A DNA stretch of 64,000 nucleotides from Bacteroidales bacterium (GCA_017415715.1 JAFQFD010000038.1:38491-102490); one strand, 5' to 3'. Shown: positions 8,308-17,420, numbered from the stretch's first letter. Notes: generated from the sequence alone by a model not told the origin. Made by a program: numbers and translations.

Positions 8308-11061
8308 TTATAATACTTCCTTAAGAAATGGTCCTGTCACCGAATCGGGATTGTCCGCCAGCTGCTCAGGCGTGCCTTTCGCAACTATCATTCCTCCGGC
8401 CTTTCCTCCCTCCGGGCCCATGTCGAAGATGTAGTCCACAGACTTGAGCACGTCCAGATTATGCTCTATGACTATGACGGTGTTGCCCTGCTCCACCAGC
8501 TGCTGCATCACATCCAGCAGGACCTTAATGTCCTCGAAATGCAGACCTGTGGTTGGCTCGTCCAATATATATAATGTGTTTCCCGTGCCTTTGCGCGCGA
8601 GTTCGGCCGCCAGCTTCATACGCTGGCTCTCGCCACCGGAGAGCGTCACTGCGGACTGTCCGAGCTGCACATATCCCAGACCTACATCCACCAGCGCCTT
8701 CAGCTTCTGGGCGATCGACGGGATGTTCGCAAAGAACTCATAGGCCTCGCTTATAGGCATCTCAAGCACGTCATTGATGCTCTTTCCCTTATATTTCACG
8801 GCGAGCGTGTCATTCTTGTAACGCTTGCCGCGGCACTCGCTGCACACCACATTCACTGACGGCAGGAAGTTCATCTCGATGACCTTGATTCCCGCTCCCT
8901 TGCACTCCTCGCAACGGCCTCCGGCCACATTGAACGAGAACCTTCCGGCCTTGAAGCCACGGACCTTGGCGTCCGGGGTCGCCTCGAAGAGGGTGCGGAT
9001 GTCATTGAACACGCCCGTAAAGGTCGCCGGATTGCTTCGCGGCGTACGCCCTATCGGGCTCTGGTCTATCTCGATAAGCTTGTCTATGTTTTCAACGCCC
9101 ACAAGCTCTCCATGCGGGAGCGGCTGCATCTTGGCATTGTAGAACCTGTTCTTCAGGACAAGCATGAGGGTCTCGTTTATGAGCGACGACTTGCCGCTGC
9201 CGCTGACTCCTGCCACTCCGATCAGCATTCCGAGCGGGAAGTCCACGTCGACATTCTTGAGGTTGTTGCCGCATGCACCGCGTATCCCCAGAGTCAGGCC
9301 GTTGCCCTTCCTGCGCTGAGCGGGCACCTCTATGCTTTTCCGGCCACAGAGGTAGTCCAGAGTAAGGGAAGATCCCTTGGCTATATCCGAAACGGGGCCG
9401 CTGTAGCATATCTCTCCGCCGTTTTCACCGGCTCCGGGACCGACGTCCACGAGCCAGTCTGCCGACATCATGGTCTCGGCATCATGCTCCACGACCATCA
9501 CCGAGTTGCCCTCGTCGCGAAGCTTCTTCAGCGAGGCGATAAGCTTACGGTTGTCGCGCTGATGCAGGCCTATCGACGGCTCGTCAAGTATGTACAGGAC
9601 ATTCACCAGTTTCGAGCCGATCTGGGTTGCGAGCCTAATGCGCTGGCTTTCGCCGCCGGAGAGCGACGAAGTCGCGCGGTCGAGCGAAAGATAGTCCAGG
9701 CCGACATCGAGCAGGAACGCAGTCCTGTCTTTGAGTTCCTTGAGGATGTCTCTTGCTATGAGGCTTTCGCGCTTTGCAAGCTTGTCATCAAGAGAATTAA
9801 ACCATTCGGCAAGCTGCGAAATCTCCATTGCAGCCACTTCTGAGATGGTTTTCCCGTCTATCTTGAAGTATGTAGTCTCCTTGTTAAGTCTTGTTCCGCC
9901 GCAGACCGGGCATACGATCTTGTCCTGTATGTCGCTTACGATGCCCGAGAAGGAAACCATCTCCGATGATGTTCCTTCTCCGACGCGGAAGAGCTCGTCG
10001 GAGCCGAAGACTATCAGCGAAATGACATCGTCCGAGAGTTCTTCGACCGGATCATATAATGAGAAGTTATATTTACGGGCAATCGACCTTATGACATCGA
10101 ATTTCTTGGTCTCGCGCACCTTTCCCAGAGGGATGATGGCGCCATCTGCGATCGACTTGGAACGGTCCGGGATTATGGTGTCCATGTTCACGTCCACTAT
10201 GATTCCCAGTCCCTTGCAGTGGTGGCAATATCCCTGAGGAGAGTTGAACGAGAACGAGTGCGGAGCCGGCTCTGCGAGCGAAATGCCCGTGTCCGGGCAC
10301 ACCAGATGCTTAGAATAGTGATTGACCTCGCCGGTCTCCATGTCCATGATGGCAAGAGAACCCTTGCCGAAGTTCAATGCAGACATCACCGAACTCTTGA
10401 TGCGCTTCTCATCCTTCTCCGATGGCTTGAGTTTGTCTATCACGAGCTCTATGAAATGTGCCTTGTAGCGGTCCAGAGCCGTCACTTCGTTGAGTTCGCA
10501 CAGTTCCCCGTCGATGCGTATCTGCGTGTATCCTCTCTTGCGCATCTGCTCGAGAAGCTCCTTGTAGTGGCCCTTGCGGCCCTTGACGACAGGAGCAAGC
10601 AGATAGCATTTGCGTCCGGCATAATTCTCCATTATGAGCGACACGATCTGCTCGTCCGTATACCTCACCATCGGCTTGCCGGTCTCGGGAGAATACGCCG
10701 TCGACGCACGCGCATAGAGAAGTCTCAGGAAGTCATATATCTCAGTGATGGTGCCTACGGTCGATCGCGGGTTGTTTCCGGTCGTCTTCTGCTCTATTGC
10801 GATGATAGGACTGAGGCCTGTGATGGACTCCACCTCGGGCTTTTCCAATATGCCCATGAAATGCTTGGCATATGTGGAAAGCGTATCCATATACCTCCTC
10901 TGCCCCTCTGCATATATGGTGTCGAACGCCAGCGAGGACTTTCCGCTGCCGCTCAGTCCCGTAACCACGACAAACTGCCCCCTCGGTATCGAAAGGGTGG
11001 CATCCTTGAGGTTATGCGCACGTGCCTTTACTATCTCTATATAATCGTTCTTCTTCTCCAT
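8308..11061 (-). CDS. uvrA: Excinuclease ABC subunit A
   Basis: UvrA is the damage-sensing ATPase of nucleotide excision repair. In 917 residues there are two ABC modules: Walker A GLSGSGKS (35-42) with signature SLSGGESQRIRLA, and GVSGSGKSS with LSGGESQRMKLA. The C-terminal zinc module CEECKG ... CSECRGKRY is intact. The first zinc site is degenerate: CPDTG replaces CxxC, while CHHC remains, which I believe is common in Bacteroidota. Length is a little under the E. coli protein. A -7 element (TAAATTTG) is at 11088-11095. The nucleoside kinase follows 8 bp downstream. Confidence 0.96.
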   Translation of the reverse strand: MEKKNDYIEIVKARAHNLKDATLSIPRGQFVVVTGLSGSGKSSLAFDTIYAEGQRRYMDTLSTYAKHFMGILEKPEVESITGLSPIIAIEQKTTGNNPRSTVGTITEIYDFLRLLYARASTAYSPETGKPMVRYTDEQIVSLIMENYAGRKCYLLAPVVKGRKGHYKELLEQMRKRGYTQIRIDGELCELNEVTALDRYKAHFIELVIDKLKPSEKDEKRIKSSVMSALNFGKGSLAIMDMETGEVNHYSKHLVCPDTGISLAEPAPHSFSFNSPQGYCHHCKGLGIIVDVNMDTIIPDRSKSIADGAIIPLGKVRETKKFDVIRSIARKYNFSLYDPVEELSDDVISLIVFGSDELFRVGEGTSSEMVSFSGIVSDIQDKIVCPVCGGTRLNKETTYFKIDGKTISEVAAMEISQLAEWFNSLDDKLAKRESLIARDILKELKDRTAFLLDVGLDYLSLDRATSSLSGGESQRIRLATQIGSKLVNVLYILDEPSIGLHQRDNRKLIASLKKLRDEGNSVMVVEHDAETMMSADWLVDVGPGAGENGGEICYSGPVSDIAKGSSLTLDYLCGRKSIEVPAQRRKGNGLTLGIRGACGNNLKNVDVDFPLGMLIGVAGVSGSGKSSLINETLMLVLKNRFYNAKMQPLPHGELVGVENIDKLIEIDQSPIGRTPRSNPATFTGVFNDIRTLFEATPDAKVRGFKAGRFSFNVAGGRCEECKGAGIKVIEMNFLPSVNVVCSECRGKRYKNDTLAVKYKGKSINDVLEMPISEAYEFFANIPSIAQKLKALVDVGLGYVQLGQSAVTLSGGESQRMKLAAELARKGTGNTLYILDEPTTGLHFEDIKVLLDVMQQLVEQGNTVIVIEHNLDVLKSVDYIFDMGPEGGKAGGMIVAKGTPEQLADNPDSVTGPFLKEVL

Positions 11062-11087
11062 CTTCCGGATTCATTTAAGCAGAATCA

Positions 11088-11095
11088 CAAATTTA
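11088..11095 (-). promoter_or_regulatory. -7 promoter element for uvrA
   Basis: The minus strand reads TAAATTTG, 26 bp upstream of the uvrA ATG, fitting the TAnnTTTG consensus. Confidence 0.5.
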
Positions 11096-11131
11096 CAAAA
11101 ATTTTCCGTTTGTTGCATCCAATTTCACACC

Positions 11132-11238
11132 GTGACATCTAACTCCTTGATCCTCAACGGGAAGATTGTGGCCGCGTGCTCCCCGTTGGCGGCACGCGTT
11201 AGCTGGTATGTTAGTGACTACTAGTGTGTTATGTGTCA
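11132..11238 (+). repeat. REP-like element B (family 1), 3' flank of the RAYT gene
   Basis: A 107-bp element. 5' box GTGACATCTAACTCCTTGAT, hairpin at 11173-11198 (CGCGTGC / GCACGCG around TCCCCGTTGGCG), and 3' box AGTGTGTTATGTGTCA. The last three bases are the RAYT stop codon (TGA on the minus strand), so element and gene share bases. Confidence 0.85.
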
Positions 11239-12153
11239 TAATTTGATGTGCAGAAATTTGCATATCTGCCATGGTGTGGCGTTGAAATGAATCTTGATCC
11301 ACTCGAAAATCTTCCTTTTCTTATCTTCCGGCATAATAGTGACTTTTCGTATTTCTACATGGGACATATGTTTGCTCAGTTCGTTCAGTACTTTTGTGAA
11401 TATTGTGTGGGATGAGTAATCTTTTTCTTCACTGATGTCGTGTTCGCTGCCAGTGTTTGCATTCATAGCAATAATCATTTCCTCGTATGTCCCATAATAT
11501 GACAGGACCGCATCGAAATCTATTGGCAGATATGCTTTAATGACCTGATCAACGAACTGTTCAGTCTCTTCATGTGACAGTCTTTTCATCATGCGTTTCA
11601 AATGGACATATTTAAGAGGCAGATTTTGTTTTGACAATTCTCTGACCTCCCTGATCGCATTTCTCAGATGTCTTGAAGCCTTGCTTGATATGTATGGCTT
11701 TGAAAATGGATGATCCGATGCGGCATATGCCAGAAAATTCCATCGGTAGCCCTGCGCCAGGGAGCATATATTCTTTTCTACAGGGTTGTTGCCGACATAA
11801 TTGATGGCGCTTCGGATTGCCTTGTCTCCCCATTTGGGAGCACTACCGAAATTCTTATGAAACATTTTACCCTTTCTTCCGATGGCGTGATTGTATTCCT
11901 GTACATACCAGGCAGTGTATCTGTCAACAAAAGCACTCAATTCCTTGCGGTTTTCAGTCTTGGTCAATGAGTGAATGTGGTCGTACATCAGACATAGTCC
12001 GAGAATACAGACATCAGCGCATTTTGCACAGACGCTGAAAATAGTGAAGAATACCAGAAAGTCTTCATAACAATAAAAGATATTGTTCCAGTTGACGGTT
12101 CTTTGGTAGACGTGGTTGACAGCATCCCGATAAAATTTTCTCCTTCTCCTCAT
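11236..12153 (-). CDS. REP-associated tyrosine transposase (RAYT, Y1/HUH family)
   Basis: A 305-residue member of the Y1 transposase (IS200-like) superfamily in its domesticated RAYT form. The HUH metal motif is YDHIHSL (H59, H61), with candidate nucleophile tyrosines at 83 and 87 in YTAWYVQEYN. The conserved GRKGKMFHKNFGS and INYVGNNPVEKNIC blocks follow. The C-terminal 60 residues (EDKKRKIFEWIKIHF ... WQICKFLHIK) look like a helix-turn-helix. There are no IS200/IS605 ends or target duplications to see; instead family-1 REP-like elements flank it (11132, 12309). The gene is visibly richer in A+T than uvrA or the MBL gene, suggesting transfer. The ATG is 20 bp from a -7 element. Confidence 0.88.
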   Translation of the reverse strand: MRRRRKFYRDAVNHVYQRTVNWNNIFYCYEDFLVFFTIFSVCAKCADVCILGLCLMYDHIHSLTKTENRKELSAFVDRYTAWYVQEYNHAIGRKGKMFHKNFGSAPKWGDKAIRSAINYVGNNPVEKNICSLAQGYRWNFLAYAASDHPFSKPYISSKASRHLRNAIREVRELSKQNLPLKYVHLKRMMKRLSHEETEQFVDQVIKAYLPIDFDAVLSYYGTYEEMIIAMNANTGSEHDISEEKDYSSHTIFTKVLNELSKHMSHVEIRKVTIMPEDKKRKIFEWIKIHFNATPWQICKFLHIKL

Positions 12154-12172
12154 AGCTTAAATATTTTATTCA

Positions 12173-12180
12173 CAAATCTA
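12173..12180 (-). promoter_or_regulatory. -7 promoter element for the RAYT gene
   Basis: The minus strand reads TAGATTTG, matching TAnnTTTG, 20 bp upstream of the RAYT ATG, followed by an AT-rich region. This suggests the transposase gene is expressed from its own promoter. Confidence 0.45.
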
Positions 12181-12308
12181 TAGGAGAAAAATGGAATATC
12201 AGGTAAAGAAAAGTGACATGAATATAAGAAAAAGAAAAATCTTATATAAAATAAATAAAAATCTGCAGTTCCGGGTCAAAGCCCATAGATGTGAAGTGTT
12301 TTCGCAAT

Positions 12309-12416
12309 GTGACACCTAATTCATTGATTGATAGATAAATACCTATATACGCGTGCCGCCAATGGGGAGCACGCGTGTATAGGTAAGTTGTTGATTTAGA
12401 GTGTGTTATGTGTCAC
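12309..12416 (+). repeat. REP-like element C (family 1), 5' flank of the RAYT gene
   Basis: A 108-bp element with perfect 7-bp terminal inverted repeats GTGACAC / GTGTCAC. The 5' box is GTGACACCTAATTCATTGAT. The hairpin at 12341-12384 has 16-nt arms with one mismatch. Its core is the reverse complement of that in A and B (loop CGCCAATGGGGA), although both outer boxes keep the same orientation. The 3' box is AGTGTGTTATGTGTCAC. The MBL stop codon begins 11 bp further on. Confidence 0.85.
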
Positions 12417-12427
12417 GAGATGTGACA

Positions 12428-13090
12428 TCAGTCTTCGTATGGTTCGTTGAAGGGGAGGAGGAACGGGTTGGTCATGCCTTCCTTGGCTATGTCTGTGCAT
12501 GGACCGTGGCCCGGGATTACGGCTATGGAGCCGTCGAGGACCATGAGTTTCTCCAGAATGCTCTTCATGAGCTGGTCGTAGTCGCCGCCCGGATGGTCGC
12601 TGCGGCCTATGGCTCCGGCGAAGAGAGTGTCGCCGCTGATCAGTACCTTCTCGGTGCGTTCCAGATAGCATACTCCGCCGCGTGAGTGGCCAGGGGTGAA
12701 TATCACTTCAAAACGGAGACCGCCCACTTCTATGATATCGCCCTCGGCAATGTCGACGGTTTCGAATGCAGCCGGCATCGGCGCTCCGAAGCATCGTGCG
12801 AAGAAGTCGTTGTTGGCCAGGGTGAACTTGTCTTCCGGATGCATGTATATCGGAAGGTCGCCATATAATGATGCCAGCTCCGCCACACCCAGGACATGGT
12901 CGAAATGTCCGTGGGTGAGCATTATGCATACGGGCTTGAGGCCGCGCGAGGCCACGAGGCCTGTCAGCGCGTCGCGCTCTGAAGCAGTTGAAAATCCCGG
13001 ATCGAATATGGCGCAGCTGCCTGTCTCGTCCCATATCACGCTGCAGCGTGTCTGGAAGCTGTTGAAAGTGAATTCTTGTATGTGTATCAC
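12428..13090 (-). CDS. MBL-fold metallo-hydrolase (glyoxalase II-like)
   Basis: A metallo-beta-lactamase-fold enzyme with the di-metal motif THGHFDH, then HPED, the TPGHSRGG histidine, the SGDTLFAGAIGRSD aspartate and a final PGHGP histidine. This pattern matches the small GloB-like hydroxyacylglutathione hydrolase group; the true thioester substrate is unknown. The frame extends to a TTG at 13123, but that codon runs into the -7 element TATTTTTG (13113-13120), so it would lie upstream of the transcript. I choose the GTG at 13090 (M/V-IHIQEFTFNSFQ), giving 220 residues. Divergent from the deoxynucleoside kinase. Confidence 0.85.
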   Translation of the reverse strand: MIHIQEFTFNSFQTRCSVIWDETGSCAIFDPGFSTASERDALTGLVASRGLKPVCIMLTHGHFDHVLGVAELASLYGDLPIYMHPEDKFTLANNDFFARCFGAPMPAAFETVDIAEGDIIEVGGLRFEVIFTPGHSRGGVCYLERTEKVLISGDTLFAGAIGRSDHPGGDYDQLMKSILEKLMVLDGSIAVIPGHGPCTDIAKEGMTNPFLLPFNEPYED

Positions 13091-13112
13091 GACATTAAAT
13101 CTTAACTTTTGG

Positions 13113-13120
13113 CAAAAATA
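13113..13120 (-). promoter_or_regulatory. -7 promoter element for the MBL hydrolase gene
   Basis: The minus strand reads TATTTTTG, a TAnnTTTG match. Its position decides the downstream GTG start of the MBL gene. Confidence 0.5.
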
Positions 13121-13133
13121 CAAAAGAAGTTAT

Positions 13134-13141
13134 TAACTTTG
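13134..13141 (+). promoter_or_regulatory. -7 promoter element for the deoxynucleoside kinase gene
   Basis: TAACTTTG matches TAnnTTTG, with a TTTTGG sequence at 13107-13112 at a suitable -33 distance. It overlaps the divergent MBL promoter region. Confidence 0.6.
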
Positions 13142-13179
13142 CCAAATTAGATATACGAAAACATTAAAATTACGATAAT

Positions 13180-13800
13180 ATGCATATCGCGATCGCAGGT
13201 AATATCGGCAGCGGAAAGACTACTCTTACAAAGATGCTAGCCGCACATTACGGATGGACTCCAAAGTTCGAGTCTGTAGACTACAATCCATATCTCGCAG
13301 ACTTCTATGAGGATATGGAAAGATGGTCATTCAATCTTCAGGTATACTTCCTCAACAAGCGCTTCAAGGATGTCGTAGACATCTCTAAGCTTGACGAGGT
13401 GATCATCCAGGACCGCACCATCTATGAAGATGCGCGCATCTTTGCGCCGAACCTTCACGGCATGGGCCTCATGAGCACGAGGGACTTCGAGAACTACTCG
13501 GACCTCTTCGACCTCATGATGTCTCTGGTGAATCCGCCTGACCTTCTCATCTATCTTAGAAGTTCCATCCCTAACCTCGTGAGCCAGATCCAGAAGAGAG
13601 GACGCGAGTATGAGAAGAGCATCCGCATCGACTATATCACCGGTCTCAACGAGCGATATGAAAACTGGATCAGGGACTACAAGCACAACCTGCTTATCCT
13701 TGACGTTGACAGAATCAAGTTCGAGAACCGTCCAGAGGATTTCCAGGAGGTGATCGACAAGATAGATGCCGAGCTTTTCGGCCTCTTCCCTAAAGAATAA
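13180..13800 (+). CDS. Deoxynucleoside kinase (dGK/dAK/dCK family)
   Basis: A 206-residue kinase that salvages deoxynucleosides to monophosphates. It has the P-loop GNIGSGKTT (residues 7-15), the substrate-binding region RWSFNLQVYFLNKRF, the catalytic DRTIYED (the family's DRS/T motif) and the LID arginines in QIQKRGREYEKSI. It is cytoplasmic. The acyl-CoA synthetase gene follows 22 bp downstream, probably in the same transcript. The base preference (dG, dA, dC) is not resolvable by eye. Confidence 0.92.
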   Translation: MHIAIAGNIGSGKTTLTKMLAAHYGWTPKFESVDYNPYLADFYEDMERWSFNLQVYFLNKRFKDVVDISKLDEVIIQDRTIYEDARIFAPNLHGMGLMSTRDFENYSDLFDLMMSLVNPPDLLIYLRSSIPNLVSQIQKRGREYEKSIRIDYITGLNERYENWIRDYKHNLLILDVDRIKFENRPEDFQEVIDKIDAELFGLFPKE

Positions 13801-13822
13801 CGTTACTAAACCTAAAACAGTT

Positions 13823-15733
13823 ATGGCAGAAAGATTAACAATCATCGACTTTGTCGAGAAGTATGTTGCCGAGTTTTCCAAGAACCCTTTTATCTGGGAG
13901 AAGAACCTGGATACAAATGAGTGGGAACCAACAACTTATGAGGAGACGTTGAAGAAGGCTAAGCGTATCGCTGCCGGTCTCATGGCGCTCGGCGTCCAGA
14001 AAGGCGAAAAAGTGTCATACCTCAGCGAAGGACGTGACATGTGGATCATCGGAGAGCTTGGTGTTCTCTATGCAGGAGCAGTCAATGTCCCGCTCTCAAT
14101 AAAACTCGGAGAGGCTAATGACCTGGTGTTCAGAGTGAAGCACTCTGATTCCAAGTATATCATAACCTCAAAGTTCCAGCTTCCTAAGATCAGGACCATC
14201 CTTCCTGACTGTCCGATGGTGGAGAAGGTCATCATCTTCGACCAGGTGGACGACATGAAGGAGAACGAGATGTATATCGGAGAGATTCTCGAAATGGGAG
14301 ACAGGTTCCTTGCTGAGCATGAGGACCTGTTCATTCAGAGATACAAGTCCATCGGACCTGACGATTATGCAAACATCAGCTACACATCGGGTACGACAGC
14401 AGATCCGAAGGGTATCCTCCTGACTCACAGAAACTACACAGCGAACGTAGAGCAGGCGCACTCTGTGATCGGAGTAGGACCTGAGGACAGGATGCTCATC
14501 ATCCTTCCGCTCGACCACTGCTTCGCGCATGTGGCAGGATTCTATACAATGATGTCATATGGTGCATCCCTCGGTATGGTTCCGTCAGGAAAGTCCGGCA
14601 AGGAAGCCCTCCGCAACATTCCGATCAGCATCAAGGAACTCAAGCCGAGCGTGATGCTTTCAGTGCCTACCCTCGCAAAGAGTTTCAAGAAGAACATCGA
14701 GAACACGATCCAGAAGAGCGGTCCTGTGGTGGAGAAGCTCTACAACTTCGCTCTCAAGAATGCAATTGCATATAATAAGGAAGGATACAACAAGGGTACA
14801 CAGTTCGTTGACATCTTCCGCAAGCCTCTCATGCTCCTGTTCGACAAGATCATCTTCAAGAAGGTGCGTGAAGGCCTCGGCGGCAACATGAAGTTCTTCG
14901 TCGGCGGCGGTGCGCTTCTGGACATCGACCTCCAGAGATACTACTATGCGATCGGCATCCCTATGTATCAGGGCTACGGTCTGTCAGAGGCGACTCCTAT
15001 CATCTCTGCGAACTCTCCTGCAAAGCACATCTTCGGATCGTCAGGTAAGATCGTTCAGCCAATGGAGATCAAGATCCTCGACGCCGACGGCGTAGAGCAG
15101 CCTTTCGGCTCGAAGGGTGAGATCTGCATCAAGGGTGAGAACGTGATGGCAGGATACTGGAAGAACCCTAAGTCTACAGCTGACACAATCGTGGACGGAT
15201 GGCTTCACACAGGTGATATGGGATATATGCGTGACGCGGAGATGCTTTATGTGGTAGGCCGCTTCAAGTCTCTCCTCATCGCGGCTGACGGTGAGAAGTA
15301 TTCACCGGAGGGAATAGAGGAGAACCTCGTGGAAAGCTCTAAATATATTGACGGAGCTCTTCTCCACAACAGCCAGGACCCATATACTATCGCTCTCATC
15401 ACTCCAAACAAGGAGGCTCTCAAGGCTTATGCCAAGGAACTCGGCCTCGATCCGTCAACCAAGGAGGCGAAGGTGAAGATGCTTGAGCTTCTCCAGGACG
15501 AGGTGAACATGTACCGCAAGGGCGGCCGCCTCTATGGCGCGTTCCCTGAAAGATGGCTTCCAGCAGCAGTCTGCGTGCTTCCTGAGCCTTGGACTGAGCA
15601 GAACCACTTCCTCAACAGCTCGATGAAGGTCGTTCGCGGAAGAGTGGAGGAGGCTTATAAGGAGCATATGGAATATGCATACACGGTAGAGGGCAAGAAT
15701 ATCGTCAACGATATGAACCTCGCATCACTCTAA
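13823..15733 (+). CDS. Long-chain fatty acid-CoA ligase (AMP-forming)
   Basis: An ANL-superfamily enzyme of 636 residues that activates fatty acids to acyl-CoA through an acyl-AMP intermediate. The P-loop YTSGTTADPKGILLTHRN lies at about 187-204, the A4 motif YQGYGLSEATPIIS follows, and the hinge GRFKSLLIAADGEKYSPEGIE is near the C-terminus. The frame can be extended to 13766 but that would overlap the preceding gene; the ATG at 13823 (MAERLTIIDFVEKY) gives a normal start. It is followed after 4 bp by a nitroreductase gene. Probably used for lipid recycling. Confidence 0.92.
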   Translation: MAERLTIIDFVEKYVAEFSKNPFIWEKNLDTNEWEPTTYEETLKKAKRIAAGLMALGVQKGEKVSYLSEGRDMWIIGELGVLYAGAVNVPLSIKLGEANDLVFRVKHSDSKYIITSKFQLPKIRTILPDCPMVEKVIIFDQVDDMKENEMYIGEILEMGDRFLAEHEDLFIQRYKSIGPDDYANISYTSGTTADPKGILLTHRNYTANVEQAHSVIGVGPEDRMLIILPLDHCFAHVAGFYTMMSYGASLGMVPSGKSGKEALRNIPISIKELKPSVMLSVPTLAKSFKKNIENTIQKSGPVVEKLYNFALKNAIAYNKEGYNKGTQFVDIFRKPLMLLFDKIIFKKVREGLGGNMKFFVGGGALLDIDLQRYYYAIGIPMYQGYGLSEATPIISANSPAKHIFGSSGKIVQPMEIKILDADGVEQPFGSKGEICIKGENVMAGYWKNPKSTADTIVDGWLHTGDMGYMRDAEMLYVVGRFKSLLIAADGEKYSPEGIEENLVESSKYIDGALLHNSQDPYTIALITPNKEALKAYAKELGLDPSTKEAKVKMLELLQDEVNMYRKGGRLYGAFPERWLPAAVCVLPEPWTEQNHFLNSSMKVVRGRVEEAYKEHMEYAYTVEGKNIVNDMNLASL

Positions 15734-15737
15734 GCAT

Positions 15738-16271
15738 ATGGAATTTTCAGAATTAGTTCAGAAAAGACAAAGCGACAGAAAATATGCTCCCAAGCCAGTG
15801 GCGAGGGAGCATATTCTCAAATGTCTTGAGGCGGCCCGGATGGCGCCGTCGGCGTGCAACTCGCAGCCATGGAAGTTTGTGGTGGTAGATGACAGGGTCA
15901 AGCTCATTCAGATATCCGACGCCGCAATCGGACTTGGCATGAACAAGTTCACGGTCCAGGTGCCTGTGCTCGTGGCTGTGGTTCAGGAAAACATGAACCT
16001 CGAGGCCAAGGCCGGAGCAGTGGTCAAGAACAAGGACTACAGCATGATGGACCTGGGCATGGCGGTGGAGAATTTCTGCCTCCAGGCCGCGGAGCTCGGT
16101 CTGGGAACATGCATAATGGGCTGGTTCGACGAGAAGAAAGTCAAGGAGGTTCTCGGCGTTCCGCGCGGCAGGAGGGTGCAGCTCCTGATCGCTCTGGGGC
16201 ATCCTGACGCTCCGACGCGTAGCAAAGTCCGCAAACCACTTGAAGAAATGTCATCCTGGAACGAATATTAG
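15738..16271 (+). CDS. Nitroreductase family protein
   Basis: A 177-residue FMN-dependent nitroreductase-like enzyme. The N-terminal FSELVQKRQSDRKYAPKPV is the family's FMN-phosphate binding start (R-x-S-x-R-x-F/Y), followed by AARMAPSACNSQPWKF and the GLGTCIMGWFDEKKV segment. The physiological substrate is unknown; members reduce flavins, quinones or nitro compounds with NAD(P)H. It starts 4 bp after the ligase stop and is probably the last gene of the 13180-16271 unit. Confidence 0.9.
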   Translation: MEFSELVQKRQSDRKYAPKPVAREHILKCLEAARMAPSACNSQPWKFVVVDDRVKLIQISDAAIGLGMNKFTVQVPVLVAVVQENMNLEAKAGAVVKNKDYSMMDLGMAVENFCLQAAELGLGTCIMGWFDEKKVKEVLGVPRGRRVQLLIALGHPDAPTRSKVRKPLEEMSSWNEY

Positions 16272-16350
16272 TTCCAGGATTTTTTGTATTCAAATTGTTC
16301 AAAAGGTAGAATAAAAGGGGCGAAAAACGCTAAACGGAACAATTTTTGTG

Positions 16351-16358
16351 TATATTTG
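16351..16358 (+). promoter_or_regulatory. -7 promoter element for the AraC-type regulator
   Basis: TATATTTG matches the consensus and lies inside the longest reading frame of the regulator. This indicates translation begins downstream, at 16367 or more likely 16394. Confidence 0.55.
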
Positions 16359-16393
16359 TCGCTTTAATGCAAAGGATTCTTAACACTATTAAA

Positions 16394-17299
16394 ATGACAA
16401 CAGACACTTTACACACCATTTCCCTTTCAAAATTCAAAAGTCTTTTCCCGGGGGCACCTCAGATTGGTGTCGGTGATGATTTCTTTATCATGGACATACG
16501 TCTGACGGAACGTCATCAGCCGTTGGGACACCCATGCCGTTTTGATGGCTTTCTCCTTCTATATTGTGTGACCGGAAGGATCAGACTCAACGTCAACCTC
16601 GCGGAGTATGAAATAGGCGAGGGGATGATGTACATGCATGTCCCTGGAAATATAGTAAGGGTGAATGATCTTGTCGATACGGCCAAAGAGGATGTAAGAT
16701 ACATATGCATGGCCATGTCGAACGAGTTCGTGAAGGGACTCTCGTTTGACGCCAACAAGATATTCAACGAGGGAATGGCCATGCTGGACAATCCGAGCGC
16801 CAGGCTCAATGAAGCGGAGATGGACATCATGAACCACGGCATAGGTCTTATCGGAAAGATTGTGGGGGCGGAACTTCCATATAAGAAGGAAGTCCTCAAT
16901 TCTGTGGTTTCGTCCATGTTCTATATGATCATGGGAGTGTGGAATGACCGTGCGGAGGACAACAGACTGAGCAATTCGACAAGAAGCAGAATGATATTCG
17001 ACCAGTTCATAAAACTTGTCTCAGAATATCACACTCAGTATCGCAATGTGGGATTCTATGCGGACAAGCTGTGCCTGACACCGAAATATCTGTCAAAGCT
17101 TATCAAGAATGCGACAGGACGTTCCGCTCCGGACTGGATCGATTCATATGTTATTCTTGAGGCGAAGAATCTTCTCAAGTATTCGAGCGTTACGGTCAAG
17201 GAGATAGTATACAAGCTGAATTTCCCGAATCAGTCGGTTTTCTATAAGTTCTTCAAGGCCCGCACAGGCATGACACCTACAGAATACAGGAATTCTTAG
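16394..17299 (+). CDS. AraC family transcriptional regulator
   Basis: A regulator with an N-terminal cupin-like ligand domain (FDGFLLLYCVTGRIRLNVN, then a glycine turn in YEIGEGMMYMHV) and a C-terminal double helix-turn-helix. The latter shows FYADKLCLTPKYLSKLIKN and VKEIVYKLNFPNQSVFYKFF followed by RTGMTPTEYR. The open frame reaches back to TTG at 16346, but the -7 element at 16351 makes the ATG at 16394 (MTTDTLHTISLSKFK, 301 residues) the best start. It precedes the sugar transporter and glucokinase by 300 bp in the same direction and may regulate them; that is inference. Confidence 0.88.
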   Translation: MTTDTLHTISLSKFKSLFPGAPQIGVGDDFFIMDIRLTERHQPLGHPCRFDGFLLLYCVTGRIRLNVNLAEYEIGEGMMYMHVPGNIVRVNDLVDTAKEDVRYICMAMSNEFVKGLSFDANKIFNEGMAMLDNPSARLNEAEMDIMNHGIGLIGKIVGAELPYKKEVLNSVVSSMFYMIMGVWNDRAEDNRLSNSTRSRMIFDQFIKLVSEYHTQYRNVGFYADKLCLTPKYLSKLIKNATGRSAPDWIDSYVILEAKNLLKYSSVTVKEIVYKLNFPNQSVFYKFFKARTGMTPTEYRNS

Positions 17300-17406
17300 A
17301 GTGTCAAAAGGAAACTAAATTGCTTCCAATAGTGTAATCTGTGGGGCGTTTTGTGGAAAAATCGTTTTAATTTCGATTTAAAATTTGGATGTAAAGTTTA
17401 AATCCT

Positions 17407-17414
17407 TAACTTTG
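17407..17414 (+). promoter_or_regulatory. -7 promoter element upstream of a short leader RNA
   Basis: TAACTTTG fits TAnnTTTG. It stands 58 bp before a strong hairpin with a T tract (17472-17510) and 184 bp before the transporter ATG. Confidence 0.55.
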
Positions 17415-17420
17415 CATCCA

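Noticed and set aside
11132-12416. Complete IS200/IS605 insertion sequence
   Set aside because: No subterminal IS hairpins, accessory TnpB or target-site features were seen. The protein features and flanking elements fit a RAYT better.
13766-13822. Upstream extension of the acyl-CoA ligase
   Set aside because: It would overlap the end of the deoxynucleoside kinase gene in another frame; the ATG at 13823 gives a normal N-terminus.
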